Part shown: positions 37,769-49,606 of the stretch, piece by piece | Layout: the number at the start of each line of letters is the position of its first letter | Position numbering within the stretch: the first letter of the stretch is position 1 | Origin: Theristus sp. LFF4_11 | Taxonomy: Eukaryota > Nematoda > Chromadorea > Monhysterida > Xyalidae | Assembly: GCA_030248135.1 (NCBI GenBank) | Contig: JASANC010005700.1 | Coordinates: 35,265-99,264 of the forward strand | Length of the DNA: 64,000 nucleotides | Reading direction: 5' to 3' | Position numbers and translations under genes: made by a program | The notes under the pieces: model-generated | What the model saw: the letters and a program-made list of their open reading frames with translations, nothing else | What the model was told of the DNA's origin: nothing | The model's database searches: none

Positions 37769-37933
37769 CATAAATGCCGTCATCCTAGCTTACTGCACAT
37801 AATACCCTGCAGCAGTTTGTGTGGTGCACCGTGGTTCGGGTGAAGCCGCTGAAATGCACCACGGCACACCACACTACAGAGTGTGTCCGCCAAAACTACA
37901 AACTGGGCTTGTTCTCGAGTTTTCGTTCAGCGT
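37769..37933. other. Spacer with an imperfect hairpin
   Basis: GTGTGGTGCACCGTGG near 37816 and CCACGGCACACCACAC near 37857 form an imperfect stem of about 16 bp just past the 3' end of the Kunitz gene. No coding signal is recognised. Confidence 0.45.
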
Positions 37934-38774
37934 TCACGTTTGAGGGTAAACTGACCGACCTTCACGCCACTGCTCGCAGCACACGCCAAAGAAAGCGCCC
38001 ATACGACAGACGTAGCCAGCAGGGCAGTTGCCCGACGTCTGTCCACCTAAAGGGTCGTGATGTGCGTCGCCCCCTGCGCAGAGTATTTCGTCACCGACTC
38101 CATTCGTCGCCGGCCGCGAATTGCCCGCGCACGGAGGACCGTCTTCTGAAACGACAATGAAACGTGCGACTGTAAAAAGGCACAATTAATTGTGGGGCTC
38201 ATTTGGTTGAATGGTTGCATCCATGACAGCACAAAGAAGTCCTGGTCTGAAGGCCGGGCACTCGCTTAAGGTTGCACAGTCACAAACAACACACACAGGC
38301 ACCCATGCGCTGACGCAAGTACGCGGCGTGCCTGTTTGCTTGCGACTGTGCAATGGCGCAAAAAAACGACTAGTGTGGTGTCATCAGCCGAGCACAGCAG
38401 TCATCATATCTCCAAAGTCACTCGTTCAAAATGTCGAAATCCAGTCGACCACGAGTTGATCAAAAAAACGCACGCGGCTTGCAGGCGTCCGAGCACTCGT
38501 TGTAGCTGCGGAAAATGTTGCCGCTGGTGAAGGCGATGAATCCGTGCTCCGGCGGGCACGACGCGAGGCAGAACGCCAGACACTCGTAGTGTTCACTGTC
38601 GAAGTACCAGAAACGCTGCTGGCTGAGGTCGGAGGCGGCACAACTGAACGGCGCACTGGTCGGCCGCGGCTCGGTGCATTCGTGCGGCAGACCACCGGGC
38701 ACGGTGGCCGTTGTAGTCGCTGTGAGTGTTGCAAGCAGCGCCAGCCAAAACGCTGCTGCTGTCGGCGGTGTCAT
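37934..38774 (-). CDS. Secreted Kunitz-like plus lustrin-type Cys-rich protein
   Basis: Two exons on the minus strand, 38774-38474 and 38145-37934, joined in phase 1 (donor GTGCGT, acceptor TCGTTTCAG), for 513 nt and 170 aa. Residues 1-25 are a signal peptide (MTPPTAAAFWLALLATLTAT). Residues about 30-100 form a Kunitz/BPTI-like domain: RFWYFDSEHYECLAF then SGNIFRSYNECSDAC at its end. The loop region has extra Cys residues, so inhibitory activity cannot be assumed. Exon 2 encodes a lustrin-type module ending NCPAGYVCRMGAFFGVCC. Kunitz and lustrin modules are commonly linked in nematode secreted proteins. It is convergent with laminin. ACTACATTTCAG lies about 20 nt before the ATG and could be a trans-splice acceptor; an upstream in-frame ATG at 38816 is the alternative start. 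Confidence 0.75.
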
Positions 38775-39490
38775 TGTTGTTGCTGATGATGATGAAGCTG
38801 AAATGTAGTCCATGAATGGAAGCTCGGCGAATTTTAGATCGTGAATGGGCAAATGGGATTTTGAAATGAGCACCGCTGATTGGCTGCTTTTAGGTTCAGC
38901 AAGCTGATCGGCTGCACGATTATAGTCAGCCGGTCTCGAGGTTCGGTGGAAAGAGTTTGAGTTCTGGACACATGAACAGTTCTGATGTGACCGCAATCCG
39001 GAATCCAAGGATCAGAAAAATACGTCTGGAACAACCGGTCGTGTGACATTTAGATTGACAAAAATCACGCAACAAAACGAACAAATCTGGATAAAACCAC
39101 ATTTTATTCCGACCACATGACGCAAGTGCAACACGTGCAACAAGTAAAGTGTTGGATGTTTTTAATTTTACAAATTTCAACGTTGTTTACTTGCATCAAA
39201 ACTCCGAAAACAGACAATACAGATTTATGACCACTAAAACCGTAGTGAATGTTCGTTATTGATTGTCAAACACCAAACACACGGACGCTGTCTTCTGTTG
39301 ATCTAATCCATTTGATGCGTGATGTTGAATTCAGTTTCATTCAAACCCCTTTACACATCTCGAGACCGCCACGAAATCATACAGACAAGTCGTTGCAAAA
39401 CTGCAGTTGAATGCGCGGAAAACATTTATGATCCGTTCATTGAAATCTTGAAACAGTATCTCAAAAAGTAAAATCTCACCGGTTATCTGA
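38775..39490. other. Upstream region of the Kunitz gene; no other gene
   Basis: The frame of the Kunitz exon stays open upstream to about 39008, but the composition is not protein-like and the signal peptide would be internal. I therefore read this as 5' UTR or promoter. Confidence 0.4.
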
Positions 39491-39976
39491 TCAGATTGCT
39501 GCTACCGCATTCTTGAAGCTAATTATTGGAGAATTCAAAACAGGCGCAGATATAGGCAATGTTTGAACTTCCTCCAGACGGAACAGAGACGAGAACTTGC
39601 ACGATAACCTGCAAAATATCAGGACCTCCCTAAAAACTACGCAACGGCATGAGCACGCATAAAAGCGAGGAACGTGAAGCGTTTCTTCCACACGAGAAGC
39701 AGATTCAGCACCGATTAGTTGTTGATTCGGTCAACCAGTGTCATTCAAACTGTGTAATCAGGAGAATTCCACATGTGTTCCAAATGCTATCAGTACAGGC
39801 GTGCTTTTGTACCAGAGCAACGCAAATGGATAATGGCAGTGTGCACTGGCTTCAGACTAGGACTGCAGCGCACACAGCACACAGCACATGCAAACTCACC
39901 TGACGACACACACGGTCAACGCGAGCGCACAGATGGTCACAACGCCGACGCCCCACGCGTCCAAGTACAGGCGCAT
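39491..39976 (-). CDS. Predicted 64-aa signal-peptide or single-span small protein
   Basis: Two exons on the minus strand: 39976-39900 (77 nt) and 39608-39491 (118 nt). They are joined in phase 2 with a consensus donor (CAG-GTGAGT) and a good acceptor (ATATTTTGCAG), giving 65 codons with the stop. Exon 1 is MRLYLDAWGVGVVTICALAL followed by TVCVV, a strongly hydrophobic N-terminal segment typical of a signal peptide or membrane anchor. The rest is short, with one Cys, and no motif is recognised. Evidence is the splice-phase agreement plus the hydrophobic segment only. It might be the first exons of a longer gene. Confidence 0.4.
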
Positions 39977-41360
39977 ACAGCAACAACCAGGAATTGGCAG
40001 CAATATCTTTGGCTGGATGTTTCGGGTTTACCAAGACGGAGTCCTTCAGACAGAATTCAGCTCTCCACCACACACAACGATCTCATATTTTCATTTTAGG
40101 AGACAGCGCTGGAATGAAAGCAAGCAAATGAAATGAATCAACTGGTAAAGGACTGGCGTTTGATCGATTGAGCTCCGACCAAGTAATGACGTGTTCTACA
40201 AGAACGCTAATTGCAACAATAACTGCAAGACAACAATCGTAAAAACTAATCCGGAAGCGTTTGCTGATCTTTATTTTTCTGCAACACCACAGAAAAAACA
40301 GCCACTCAGCTAATGTGAAAGTAAATAAAGTATACGACGTTCCACTCCTATTCCAAGGAATTTCAATTTTCCGATAAACAAAATGAATAAGAAAAAGATA
40401 TTATTACACAATTATAAAAAGTTTTCGCCAACCTTCAGAAGAAAAGGTGAAAAGAGACTGACTCTGAAACAAAAGAAAAAGAACGCAAAAAGAAAACAGG
40501 AAAACTCATGGAAGGAAAATAACAATACGTCAACAACACAGTGAGTCAAACATAAAGAGATACAAAGAGACAGGAGCTATAAAAAGCTGTTAAAAAATTT
40601 ATGATGAAAACAAAAAAGCCGGCATGATTACAGCTATTTTCAAGTTTGTGTTGCTGCCCTGCAGGAGTCACAAGCACAAGCATGTCTCTGTTCATTACCA
40701 AGACACGTTTTTGAAGCAAAAACCTGATCCTCAGGCTGAACAAAGAACTAGATACCGAACATAAAACATCAAAGAACAAGCCTCTCTGCATCGATCAGGT
40801 TACAACCACAAACTACTATACTATCATTTAGATCCAGACTGACATGAAAATGAACATTATGAAAATGAACGAAACAAATGGAAACACACAACTAACAATA
40901 TCTCTTTGGAATATGCTAGACAACACCAAAACAATAAACGACTCGATCAAGTTTTTATAAAGCCAAACGAAATAAACACTGACATGTTTCGTTCTCAAAC
41001 TTGTAACAAATAACCAGAACAAAGAACCACAGTTTGTTTTTCGTAAAAGTAACTCAGTTTTCGATCTCACAGCAGTAAAAAAGACCACATCAACACTAAA
41101 TACCATTGAACTGTAAATCAGAGGCAATCAGCTCTATGGCTGCTTCTGAATTCTGTTCCCTGATTGGTTCTGCCCAGCTCGATGCAGCCAATCAGCACAC
41201 CAGAACACACAAATTGCATGTGTTTTACAGTTTGATTACCAGTTAGCTCGTCAGGAAGGAGCCACACAGAAACCACAGCTGATTGGTTGAATGGAGGGTT
41301 TGAGCCAAAGCAAAGATCAGTGTGCAACGTGTCCGCCAACAGCAGTGCCCATGGCCCGAC
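39977..41360. other. Intergenic, nothing recognised
   Basis: Frames are short and AT-rich. No domain, RNA or clear inverted repeat is seen. Confidence 0.4.
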
Positions 41361-44300
41361 TCAGCGTCTCACCGACCACCTGTACACCAACACGCCACCG
41401 CCGAGCAGCACAGCGACGCCAATGAGCGCATAGCACAGTTGCGCACGCTCACTCAGCATCGCCTCTCGGATGCGTGCGCTCTGGCGATCCGGCGTGCGCG
41501 GCACGTCGTACAGCGAGTCGGCCTCCGATTCTGCCTCGACGTTGTGCGCGCACACTGCAAACGGAACAACGTGGCTGCGCTCACTGGTGACACTCGAGGC
41601 CTGTACATACCTGACGTATGCGCATACGGCACGGCACGGCACGTCACTTTAGGTCTTGTGTTATCGCATACTACCGTTCAGTACGTCGACACGTTCGTCT
41701 GCATACGTCAGGTATAAACGCGCTTTCAGACAGACACTTGGTGTTCGTTAATTCAAAGTCCTTGTTGTTATTATAGCCGAGTGCACTGTCTTCAGACTAG
41801 GGGTTTGCTAACATCATCATTCGTTGATCTGACTGGCAATGCCTCGAGTAGGTTCACTTCAAAATGACCAGTAGTTGAGTTGGGCAAAGAAAAGAAAGTT
41901 AAAATTTTGGTAACCTTGAGGATTTTCAACAAAAAAATGCAACTTGGTATAAATCAACAGGAAAGTCGGGATGTGAGGAGAGGAGGGGAGTGCACTTTAG
42001 GTATCAGCAATAAATCACGTCACTTTTCAAATGGTCGTTCGCAATCAAACCAACTCACCACTAAAAAACGCTGCTGCGGTTACAGAATGGAACATGCTGA
42101 TAAAAAATACAAAAACAAGCATAATTGCAGTAAAATGTGTGCGGTTGTGCGACGCTGTTTTGTGGCGTTGTGCACGTGTCACGGCAGCCGTACCATGTTG
42201 CAATTCTCGCAGAAATATGTTCGCAGTTTTCACTGGCCGCTAGCTCAAATTTCAAACAGAATTTACCCCCCCCCCCTCCCCAAAGCCTCACCTATACTCC
42301 GTGTGGCAGGGTGTGTGGCGTCTGTGATGGTCCGTTGTTTACTGACGTCATCATTGCCCTTTGTTGGCGTGCTGCTCTGTTTCACGGTGATTGTCGTTGT
42401 TCGTTGTACGTCAGCTGCCGGGCCTCTGCCACCAATTATTGAGCCGTTCGAAAGTGCGCCGGGCGACAGCACACTGTTGGTGGCCTTGTGAGCTGCTGAA
42501 GGGAAAGTCCCTGTCTGAAGGCCGTGACCCTCAGTCATGACACAGCAATGCTGCGCACAAACACGTACCCACTGATGCGATAATACAGCAGCCTCTGTGT
42601 TGTTTTTGTGCGTGCGCGCTTGGCTGTTATGATGAGGCAACAGTACAGTGTTATAAAACAGTGCACTGTTTCTAGTCTTCCACACTTGAACTTCAGTTCT
42701 GCAGAAAGATTCAACCAACTAACAAGCTCAATATGCCTATCAGTTGGCCAAGAACCGCCACAATTGATGAGTATTTCTCAGTTGATCTGAACAGTTGCCT
42801 CAAGGATTCTTATGACTCTATGGATACGGGATACCGAACATCACGCCAATCACACCGAACATTTTTTGCAACACCAACAAACTCCGTGTCCAACAACAAC
42901 CAACAACCAACAATTGTCCGTGCTGTGCAGTGCTTGACTGTGATGAATCAGCGAACCTGTATCGGACGCCAATATTGCTGTGGCGGTGGAGCCTTCAGAC
43001 GCAGATGAGACAGTTGGCGACTTTGGCGACTTGGACGCTCGCTTGTCGTTGGCGGTGGGCGTTGACGGCTTCTGAAACAATCACATATCACATGCTGTGC
43101 TTGGTTGGTTTTCATAGTTCCGTTTGGGTTTTTTCGTGTTTCAGATTCTGAAGCATATACTGTGGTCACCTTTTCAACTCTGTCTGACTCTCATCCACAA
43201 TGTTCGATACTTTACATGAGCTTTTCTTTTTTTTGAGCTCGCGTACTTTTCTGAGCTTTGTTGCTGACTAAGCTGCTTTCAGCTTTCAAGTTGCTTCGAT
43301 TTTTGCTCAGAACTTTTGTCCATAACTTTTTCATTTCTTTATCGCTCACGTTGATCAACGATTGGGTGGAAGAAAAGATATCGAATAGTTTGCTATCAAA
43401 TCACCACACGTGAAATCATCACAACCAAACGAAATCTACTGAATCTCAAAGAAAGCATGACACCGTTCCTTGTCTGTCAGCGAACAATCGCTAACAATAA
43501 AAAATGACCAAGGCGTTCGGCAACGTGTTTTGTGCGCCGCAAAAAAAAATTCACAGAAAAATATTGTTAAGCGCATAAAGTTGCACTAAAATTACATTTC
43601 CCTTTGCTAGTGGCGCTCAGCAGATCGATTGCTAGCTGGCGTTTGGGAGTAACAGAAAATAGCAGCAGAGAAAAAACGCTGAACAGAAGACAGGCATGTC
43701 GTTGCTGGCAGTGCAGTGTGCACGGGAATTTAAGAGCATGAGACTATGCACACTAGAGTGGCAGTGTATGGGACAGACGTTGCCGTTGCAGACATAAATG
43801 GCAAACGGAATGGCACTTTTGTGGTGACATACGACACAACACGCGCGTGTGTCCAGTATTGTGCGTGGCGCTCAGCTGTGCTCATCATCCAGTGCAGAGA
43901 AACGTTTTCAATGGTAAAATCATGAGCTCATCATAAACACGTACGCACACCACAGTTGCTGTCAGGCATCAGTCATCAAAAAGAAAGCGCCCAATGGAAA
44001 CATGACCAACCATTCAAGAATACAAATCCTTTTCACAAATGAACACACCGCACAGAATTAAACAAAACAAGCGGTTAAGTTAAAAAAGTTTTCAACTCAG
44101 TTACAGCGCTACTAATTTCGACCTGCACAAGCAACATGCTGCTGCTTTTTGTTGTTGCACACATCACGAGTGATCATTGCAACCAATCAGCAAGCCTGCA
44201 ACAGCGAAAACGCGACTTCACTGCATTACAATCGATCGGCCCCCACCTCAACGACGACATGCACTGCGTCTGCCTCTTCCGCGTCCAGCTTCACAAAATG

Positions 44301-44570
44301 CGAGCTGTCGACCGACACTGAATTCTCATGCTCAACAGGGCTGACATCGCGTGGACAGTTGGAATTGTCGACAAGTTCAAGGGACAACGGCAATGACAGC
44401 TGAGCAGAATGGTCGTGCTCTTCAATTCGGTGCCCTTGTTGATCGTCAACATCGATGTCGTGCACCTCTTCGTCGCTCTCAATCTGTGCCTGTTGATTGT
44501 TGCTGTCCGCTGCAGTCAGCTGATTCGCAGGCGCACTTGCAAAATGCAAATCAAAGTCGTTTGTTGACAT
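41361..44570 (-). CDS. Acidic, probably tail-anchored membrane protein (unknown family)
   Basis: Four exons on the minus strand: 44570-44247, 43071-42957, 42495-42292 and 41554-41361. The phases agree throughout (0, 1, 1), giving 837 nt and 278 aa. The start is the first Met after an in-frame TAA, 48 nt below a CTTTTTCAG acceptor. Residues 1-108 are acidic with no fold I recognise (for example EEVHDIDVDDQQGHRIEEHD). Exons 2-3 are Ser/Thr/Lys-rich and look disordered. Exon 4 ends with a 20-residue hydrophobic helix (YALIGVAVLLGGGVLVYRW) followed by SVRR and the stop, the layout of a C-terminal tail anchor for mitochondrial or ER membranes. It lies downstream, on the same strand, of the SYNJ2BP-type PDZ exons at 51.6-52.1 kb. 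Those proteins also end in a tail anchor, so the distal exons could belong to that gene. Confidence 0.65.
41757..41812. repeat. Short member of the AAGTCC/GGACTT foldback family
   Basis: AAAGTCCTTG at the left and GTCTTCAGACTAGGGGTTT at the right resemble the ends of the elements at 59751 and 60648. It is short and decayed. Confidence 0.35.
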
Positions 44571-45787
44571 TTTTTAAACTTTTGAAAATCCGACGATGTG
44601 CTATTTTTCGTTCGTCTGAAAAAGTTACACGTTAGCTGGCGGTGGAGACAAGCGTTGTCTGAAAAAAGAACACGACTCCCAGACAGCACCACACTTGTGC
44701 TTGTGCAGCGTGTGAACGTGAAACTGCTGGTGAAAAGAAACAACAAGTTGCTAGAAAGAGCACATTTCAAGAAACATAACACGTCACTGTCTGTGTTCAT
44801 TGACCAACCAAAACCTAGCATGACATGTAGCCTAGCATGCAAAACGTCTGCTTATTCTTAGCACTGTCCAGAAAAAATGCTAAAATCTACAACCAGCCAG
44901 CATCAGAACTTCAAACTTTCGACAAACCAGTCAAATCAGATCGAAAACATGAAACTACTTTGCTAAATATCAGCCAGGAGATGAACATAAAATGCACTGA
45001 TTCTGACAAACTCAAAGATATTGTAAACTAAATCAGCCATAAAAATGCATTTCCTGCTTTCTGTGAACATGTAGACGCAGACAAGGACAACTCCAAAAAA
45101 TATAACGACCACGGTTGTAAACCTATTTGAAAAAAAACGAAAAAAACAAACATCTGCGTTGCATCTTGAACTTTAGGCAACAATTTTTTTCCGTTCGCAC
45201 ACTGCGCACACAGCGATGACTGACAAATGTGTGTTCGTCCCTTTTCCAGTGTTTTTTTCCACACCCGAACGCTTAACACATCGTGAAGTGTTTTTCGATG
45301 TTGTGAGGTAATATTGTCTGTCTGTGATGAGCATTTTCATTATTGCAGTGGCAAAGCTAGACGCTGTAGGTGCGAAGAGGAGTTTGACCTTTCGATTGAG
45401 CTACGGAAACGCAAAGTTTAGGAGCAATGTTTTATCACACCATGACGATTTTTGGTTGCATTGATAAATAACCGTGCAGAGTGACACGAGACACGACTCA
45501 CAATGAGAAAAACTGAACATGCGAAAGACAGCCTCAAAACACCAAAAACTGACACCCCAGCGTCCAGCCCCCATGACACCGGAAGAAAGGCCAAATAAAA
45601 GTTGTCGGTTTTGTAGATCAAACGAAAGTTTTTCCTTTTCTTTTTTTCAGAAATCTGCCAAATTTTTCCCACACATACCGAAAACCACCCAGCCCTGAAA
45701 ACAGTTTCCCAGCAGAAATTCATCACTGTTTTATTTTTTTGAAATATCGGGCTGGGTCCTTTGGACGACACAAAAAAACGTATGATG
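44571..45787. other. Upstream region of the tail-anchored gene; nothing else recognised
   Basis: It should include promoter and 5' UTR. The CTTTTTCAG at about 44618-44626 (minus strand) is a candidate trans-splice acceptor. No further gene is supported. Confidence 0.4.
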
Positions 45788-45944
45788 AAAAAAAAAAAAA
45801 AAAAAAAAACAGGGAATGGGTATGTTGGTTGTGGTGTTGGTGTTTTGGTTTTGTTTTTTTTTTTATGGAAAAAAAACAACAAAAACCAAACAAAAAAAAC
45901 AAAAAAAAAGAAAAAACTTTAAATGAGGGGGGGAAAAAAAAAAG

Positions 45945-45985
<41 letters not shown>
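45788..45985. repeat. Homopolymer cluster (A23, mixed A/G, G38)
   Basis: An uninterrupted run of 23 A at 45788-45810, several A- or G-only stretches, and 38 consecutive G at 45948-45985. Such a block next to tandem arrays is difficult to sequence. The true length is uncertain and a collapsed or filled assembly join is possible. Confidence 0.8.
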
Positions 45986-45987
<2 letters not shown>

Positions 45988-46098
45988 ATCATGCGGATGC
46001 GCGAGCGAGCGCCAGCGAGCGGACAGCGCATCACGCATTATATGAGCCGTTATACCCCAGCGCGCTTTTTCCAAAATTGCTCGCTGCGTGCAGCGAGC
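45986..46098. repeat. Dispersed repeat, shared with 59119-59206, plus a 20-bp hairpin
   Basis: ATCATGCGGATGCG, CCAGCGAGCGGACAGCGC and CGCATT recur in order at 59119-59206 inside a PTH2 intron. At 46079-46098 the sequence GCTCGCTGCGTGCAGCGAGC is a 9-bp perfect stem. Confidence 0.6.
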
Positions 46099-46280
46099 AT
46101 ACTATAAGCTACAAAGCTGCTCTGGTGCACACGAAACGAACACCCAAAGTTGTGTTCTGAGCCGCGAAAAAATTTTCATCGGACTACTTTTCATGCGCTG
46201 TAGAGACGAAAAACCTATTCTGAAAACAGTGTTACTTATTTTCCTTGGTATTTTTTTTTTCTGGTATGTAATCATATGTG

Positions 46281-46795
46281 TTCGCCCTTTCAATTTTTAC
46301 CTGGGACACTTTCACAGTCGAACAAAAATGTTTCCTGGGGTAATTCCACCTGGAGATTTTGAAAATTGGGTTAATTTTTTGCCCCGACCCCTTTTTTGGG
46401 TAAAAATTGGGCATTTTTCAAAAATCGAAGGATTTTTACCTGGTTTCAAGTGTTCGCCCTTTCAATTTTTACCTGCGACACTTTCACAGTCCAACAAAAA
46501 AGTTTCCTAGGGTAATTTCATCTGAAATTTTTGAAAATCAGGTTAATTTTTTGCCCCAACCCTTGTTTGAGGCAAAATTTTGGCATTTTTTAAATTTCAA
46601 AGGATTTTTCCTGGTTTCAAGTGTTCGCCCTTTCAATTTTTAGCTACGACACCTTCACAGTCGAATAAAAAAGATTCCTGGGGCAATTTCATCCGAAGAT
46701 TTTGAAAATTTGGTTTATTTTTTTGCCCGGGCACTTTTTTAAGTTAAAATTGTGCATTTTTTGAAAGTTCGTAGCATTTTGACTGGGTATCAGTT
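46281..46795. repeat. Tandem array A: three copies of about 171 bp
   Basis: TTCGCCCTTTCAATTTTTA starts each unit at 46281, 46453 and 46624. Further shared blocks are ACTTTCACAGTCG, TTTTTTGCCC and GGATTTTTACCTGGTTTCAAG. Units differ by scattered substitutions, and the last one is the most diverged. Confidence 0.85.
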
Positions 46796-46837
46796 TTTCA
46801 CTCTTACAAATTGTTTCTGTGCTACTAAAAATAATAG

Positions 46838-48665
46838 GAAAAGGTCTAGTCCGTAGGAATTCAATGCGCTGATCACGGATTTTGGGTTAGTTTTCTTACG
46901 TGAGCAACTCTAGATGCTGAATCGTGACGATTTCGGGCGAATCGGCCGTGGAAGTTGGCGAAATCGGTCCAGAAACGAAAAACAAGAAAAGGGTGTTTTC
47001 CAGGGTATTTCAATGCGCTTATAACAAAATTTGGGTTAGTTTTCTTACGTGAGCAACTCTAGACGCTGAATCGTGACGATTTCGGGCGAATCGGGCGTGG
47101 AAGTTGGCGAAATCGGTCCAGAAACGAAAAACAAGAAAAGGGTGTTTTCCAGGGTAATTCAATGCGCTGATCACGGATTTTGGGTTAGTTTTCTTACGTG
47201 AGCAACTCTAGATGCTGAATCGTGACGATTTCGGGCGAATCGGCCGTGGAAGTTGGCGAAATCGGTCCAGAAACGAAAAACAAGAAAAGGGTGTTTTCCA
47301 GGGTAATTCAATCCGCTGATCACGAATTTTGGATTAGTTTTCTTACGTGAGTAACTCTAGATGCTGAATCGTGACGATTTTGGGCGAATCGGCCGTGGAA
47401 ATTGGCGAAATCGGTCCAGGAACGAAAAACAAGAAAAGGGTGTTTTCCAGGGTATTTCAATGCGCTTATAACAAAATTTGGGTTAGTTTTCTTACGTGAG
47501 CAACTCTAGATGCTGAATCGTGACGATTTTGGGCGAATCGGCCGTGGAAATTGGCGAAATCGGTCCAGAAACGAAAAACAAGAAAAGCGTGTTTTCCAGG
47601 GTAATTCAATGCGCTGATCACGGATTTTGGGTTAGTTTTCTTACGTGAGCAACTCTAGATGCTGAATCGTGACGATTTCGGGCGAATCGGCCGTGGAAGT
47701 TGGCGAAATCGGTCCAGAAACGAAAAACAAGAAAAGGGTGTTTTCCAGGGTAATTCAATGCGCTGATCACGGATTTTGGGTTAGTTTTCTTACGTGAGCA
47801 ACTCTAGATGCTGAATCGTGACGATTTCGGGCGAATCGGCCGTGGAAGTTGGCGAAATCGGTCCAGAAACGAAAAACAAGAAAAGGGTGTTTTCCAGGGT
47901 AATTCAATGCGCTGATCACGGATTTTGGGTTAGTTTTCTTACGTGAGCAACTCTAGATGATGAATCGTGACGATTTCGGGCGAATCGGCCGTGGAAGTTG
48001 GCGAAATCGGTCCAGAAACGAAAAACAAGAAAAGGGTGTTTTCTAGGGTAATTCAATGCGCTGATCACGAATTTTGGGTTAGTTTTCTTACGTGAGCAAC
48101 TCTAGATGCTGAATCGTGACGATTTCGGGCGAATCGGCCGTGGAAGTTGGCGAAATTGGTCCAGGAACGAAAAACAAGAAAAGGGTGTTTTCCAGGGTAA
48201 TTCAATCCGCTGATCACGAATTTTGGGTTAGTTTTCTTACGTGAGCAACTTTAGATGCTGAATCGTGACGATTTCGGGCGAATCGGCCGTGGAAATTGGC
48301 GAAATCGGTCCAGAAATGAAAAACGAGAAAACGGTTTTTCCAGGGTAATTCAATGTGCTGATCACGGATTTTGGGTTAGTTTTCTTGTATGAGCAACTCT
48401 AGATACTGAATCGTGACGATTTATGGTGAATCGGCCGTGGAATTTAGCGAAACCGGTCCAGAAATGAAAAACAAGAAAACGGTGTTTTCCATGGTAATTC
48501 ATTACGCCGATCACGGCTTTTGGGTCAGTTTTTCTTTTGCGAGCGATTCTAGGTACTGAATCGTGACGATTTTGGGGAATCGGCCGTAGAAATGGCATAG
48601 GAGAAATCGGCCTAAAAAACGAAAAATGAAAAACCTGAGTTGTCCGGGGTTTAGAAGAATGTGTG
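46838..48665. repeat. Tandem array B: about twelve copies of 148-150 bp
   Basis: TTAGTTTTCTTACGTGAGCA recurs about every 148-150 bp from 46887 to about 48380, with a diverged twelfth copy near 48526. Each unit also has GAATCGTGACGATTTCGGGC and CGGTCCAGAAACGAAAAAC. Central units are nearly identical; the outer ones, especially the last two, are diverged, as in satellite arrays homogenised from the middle. Confidence 0.9.
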
Positions 48666-48723
48666 ACCAACGAATTGTGATTTTGGTCCGACCTTCGGGG
48701 CTTATGTAAAAGTCAGAATATTA

Positions 48724-48866
48724 TCTAAAAATGCGTGAGACGCATATAAAAGGAGGAATATGGCCTTGTGTATGCAGTGAAAGACTTGGCTCGACAACGC
48801 TTTTCAAGTCTCTGATGTGGTACACACGGATACAAGTACATAAGGGTCATATTTTTGCGCCGCGTT
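48724..48866 (-). repeat. 145-bp dispersed repeat, copy 2
   Basis: Reverse-complement copy of the repeats at 37624 and 49607, nearly identical over its whole length. The hairpin ATGCGT-CTC-ACGCAT followed by TTTTT is intact on the minus strand. Confidence 0.75.
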
Positions 48867-49606
48867 TGTTTGTTTTTTTTAAGCACGCCCCCCACCGATT
48901 CCGGAAACCCGAAGGTACCAAACTCCGGTGGGATTGGGGAATGGACGGCTCACCATCCCGTGGAACCAATACCCTCGGCATGTGAGGGGGCAGCCTCTAA
49001 GCCCCGCTCTGTCCTGGGGGCACCAGTGATCTTAGCCCGATTTCGGTTTCGGTGGCCTGCGGTCGCTATATCCCCGGAGGGCAGCGAATCCGAAAGTTTT
49101 CGTTTTTGTTTTCGTTTTGCTGAAAAGCGTAAAACTTTGAAGTTATTTTTTAATTGTTCTCTTCGATTTAATCTAAAATCACGCCATGTGCGAAATTCTG
49201 TAAATTCTGTGCAAAAAACAGAAAAATTAGAGATTGCAAAACATTGTTGCATGTAGCTTTTTCGTTGTTGTTAACGTACGCACCGCTGTGTACACACCAG
49301 CACCAGTGACAAAAAGGAGTTGTCTTCCGTTGATTTTCACCTTTTTTACCGGTGTCACCTTCAACTAGTGTGGCAGGATAAACCGTCTGTCCCGTGAGTC
49401 ATTGCCTTTGCCACAGGAGACCTTGCGTTCCGCAATGCTTCTGCGATACAATTTGTCCTGAACAAACCAGTGTCAGCGAGCTAAGGTCTGATTGTTATTT
49501 TAGTAGTTTTAGTGGTCGCTAAATGCCCGAAATCCGCAAATGTGAAAGGTCATTTGTCTACAATACAAAGCACGAGGGTTGCCATGTGCAACCGAAATCA
49601 TAAATA
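48867..49606. other. Unidentified stretch with a GC-richer block
   Basis: At 48885-49090 the sequence is markedly richer in G and C than its surroundings and has runs such as GTGGGATTGGGG and CTGTCCTGGGGGCACC. I do not recognise a gene, rRNA or TE protein. It lies between two inverted copies of the 145-bp repeat and may be part of one larger element. Confidence 0.4.

Noticed and set aside
45739..46107. Long frames across the A/G homopolymers (poly-Lys, poly-Gly, poly-Pro)
   Set aside because: The translation is only of homopolymer DNA.
48731..48985. Frame shared with 49740-49558 (identical first 40 residues)
   Set aside because: It arises from the inverted copies of the 145-bp repeat; the shared part ends with the repeat.
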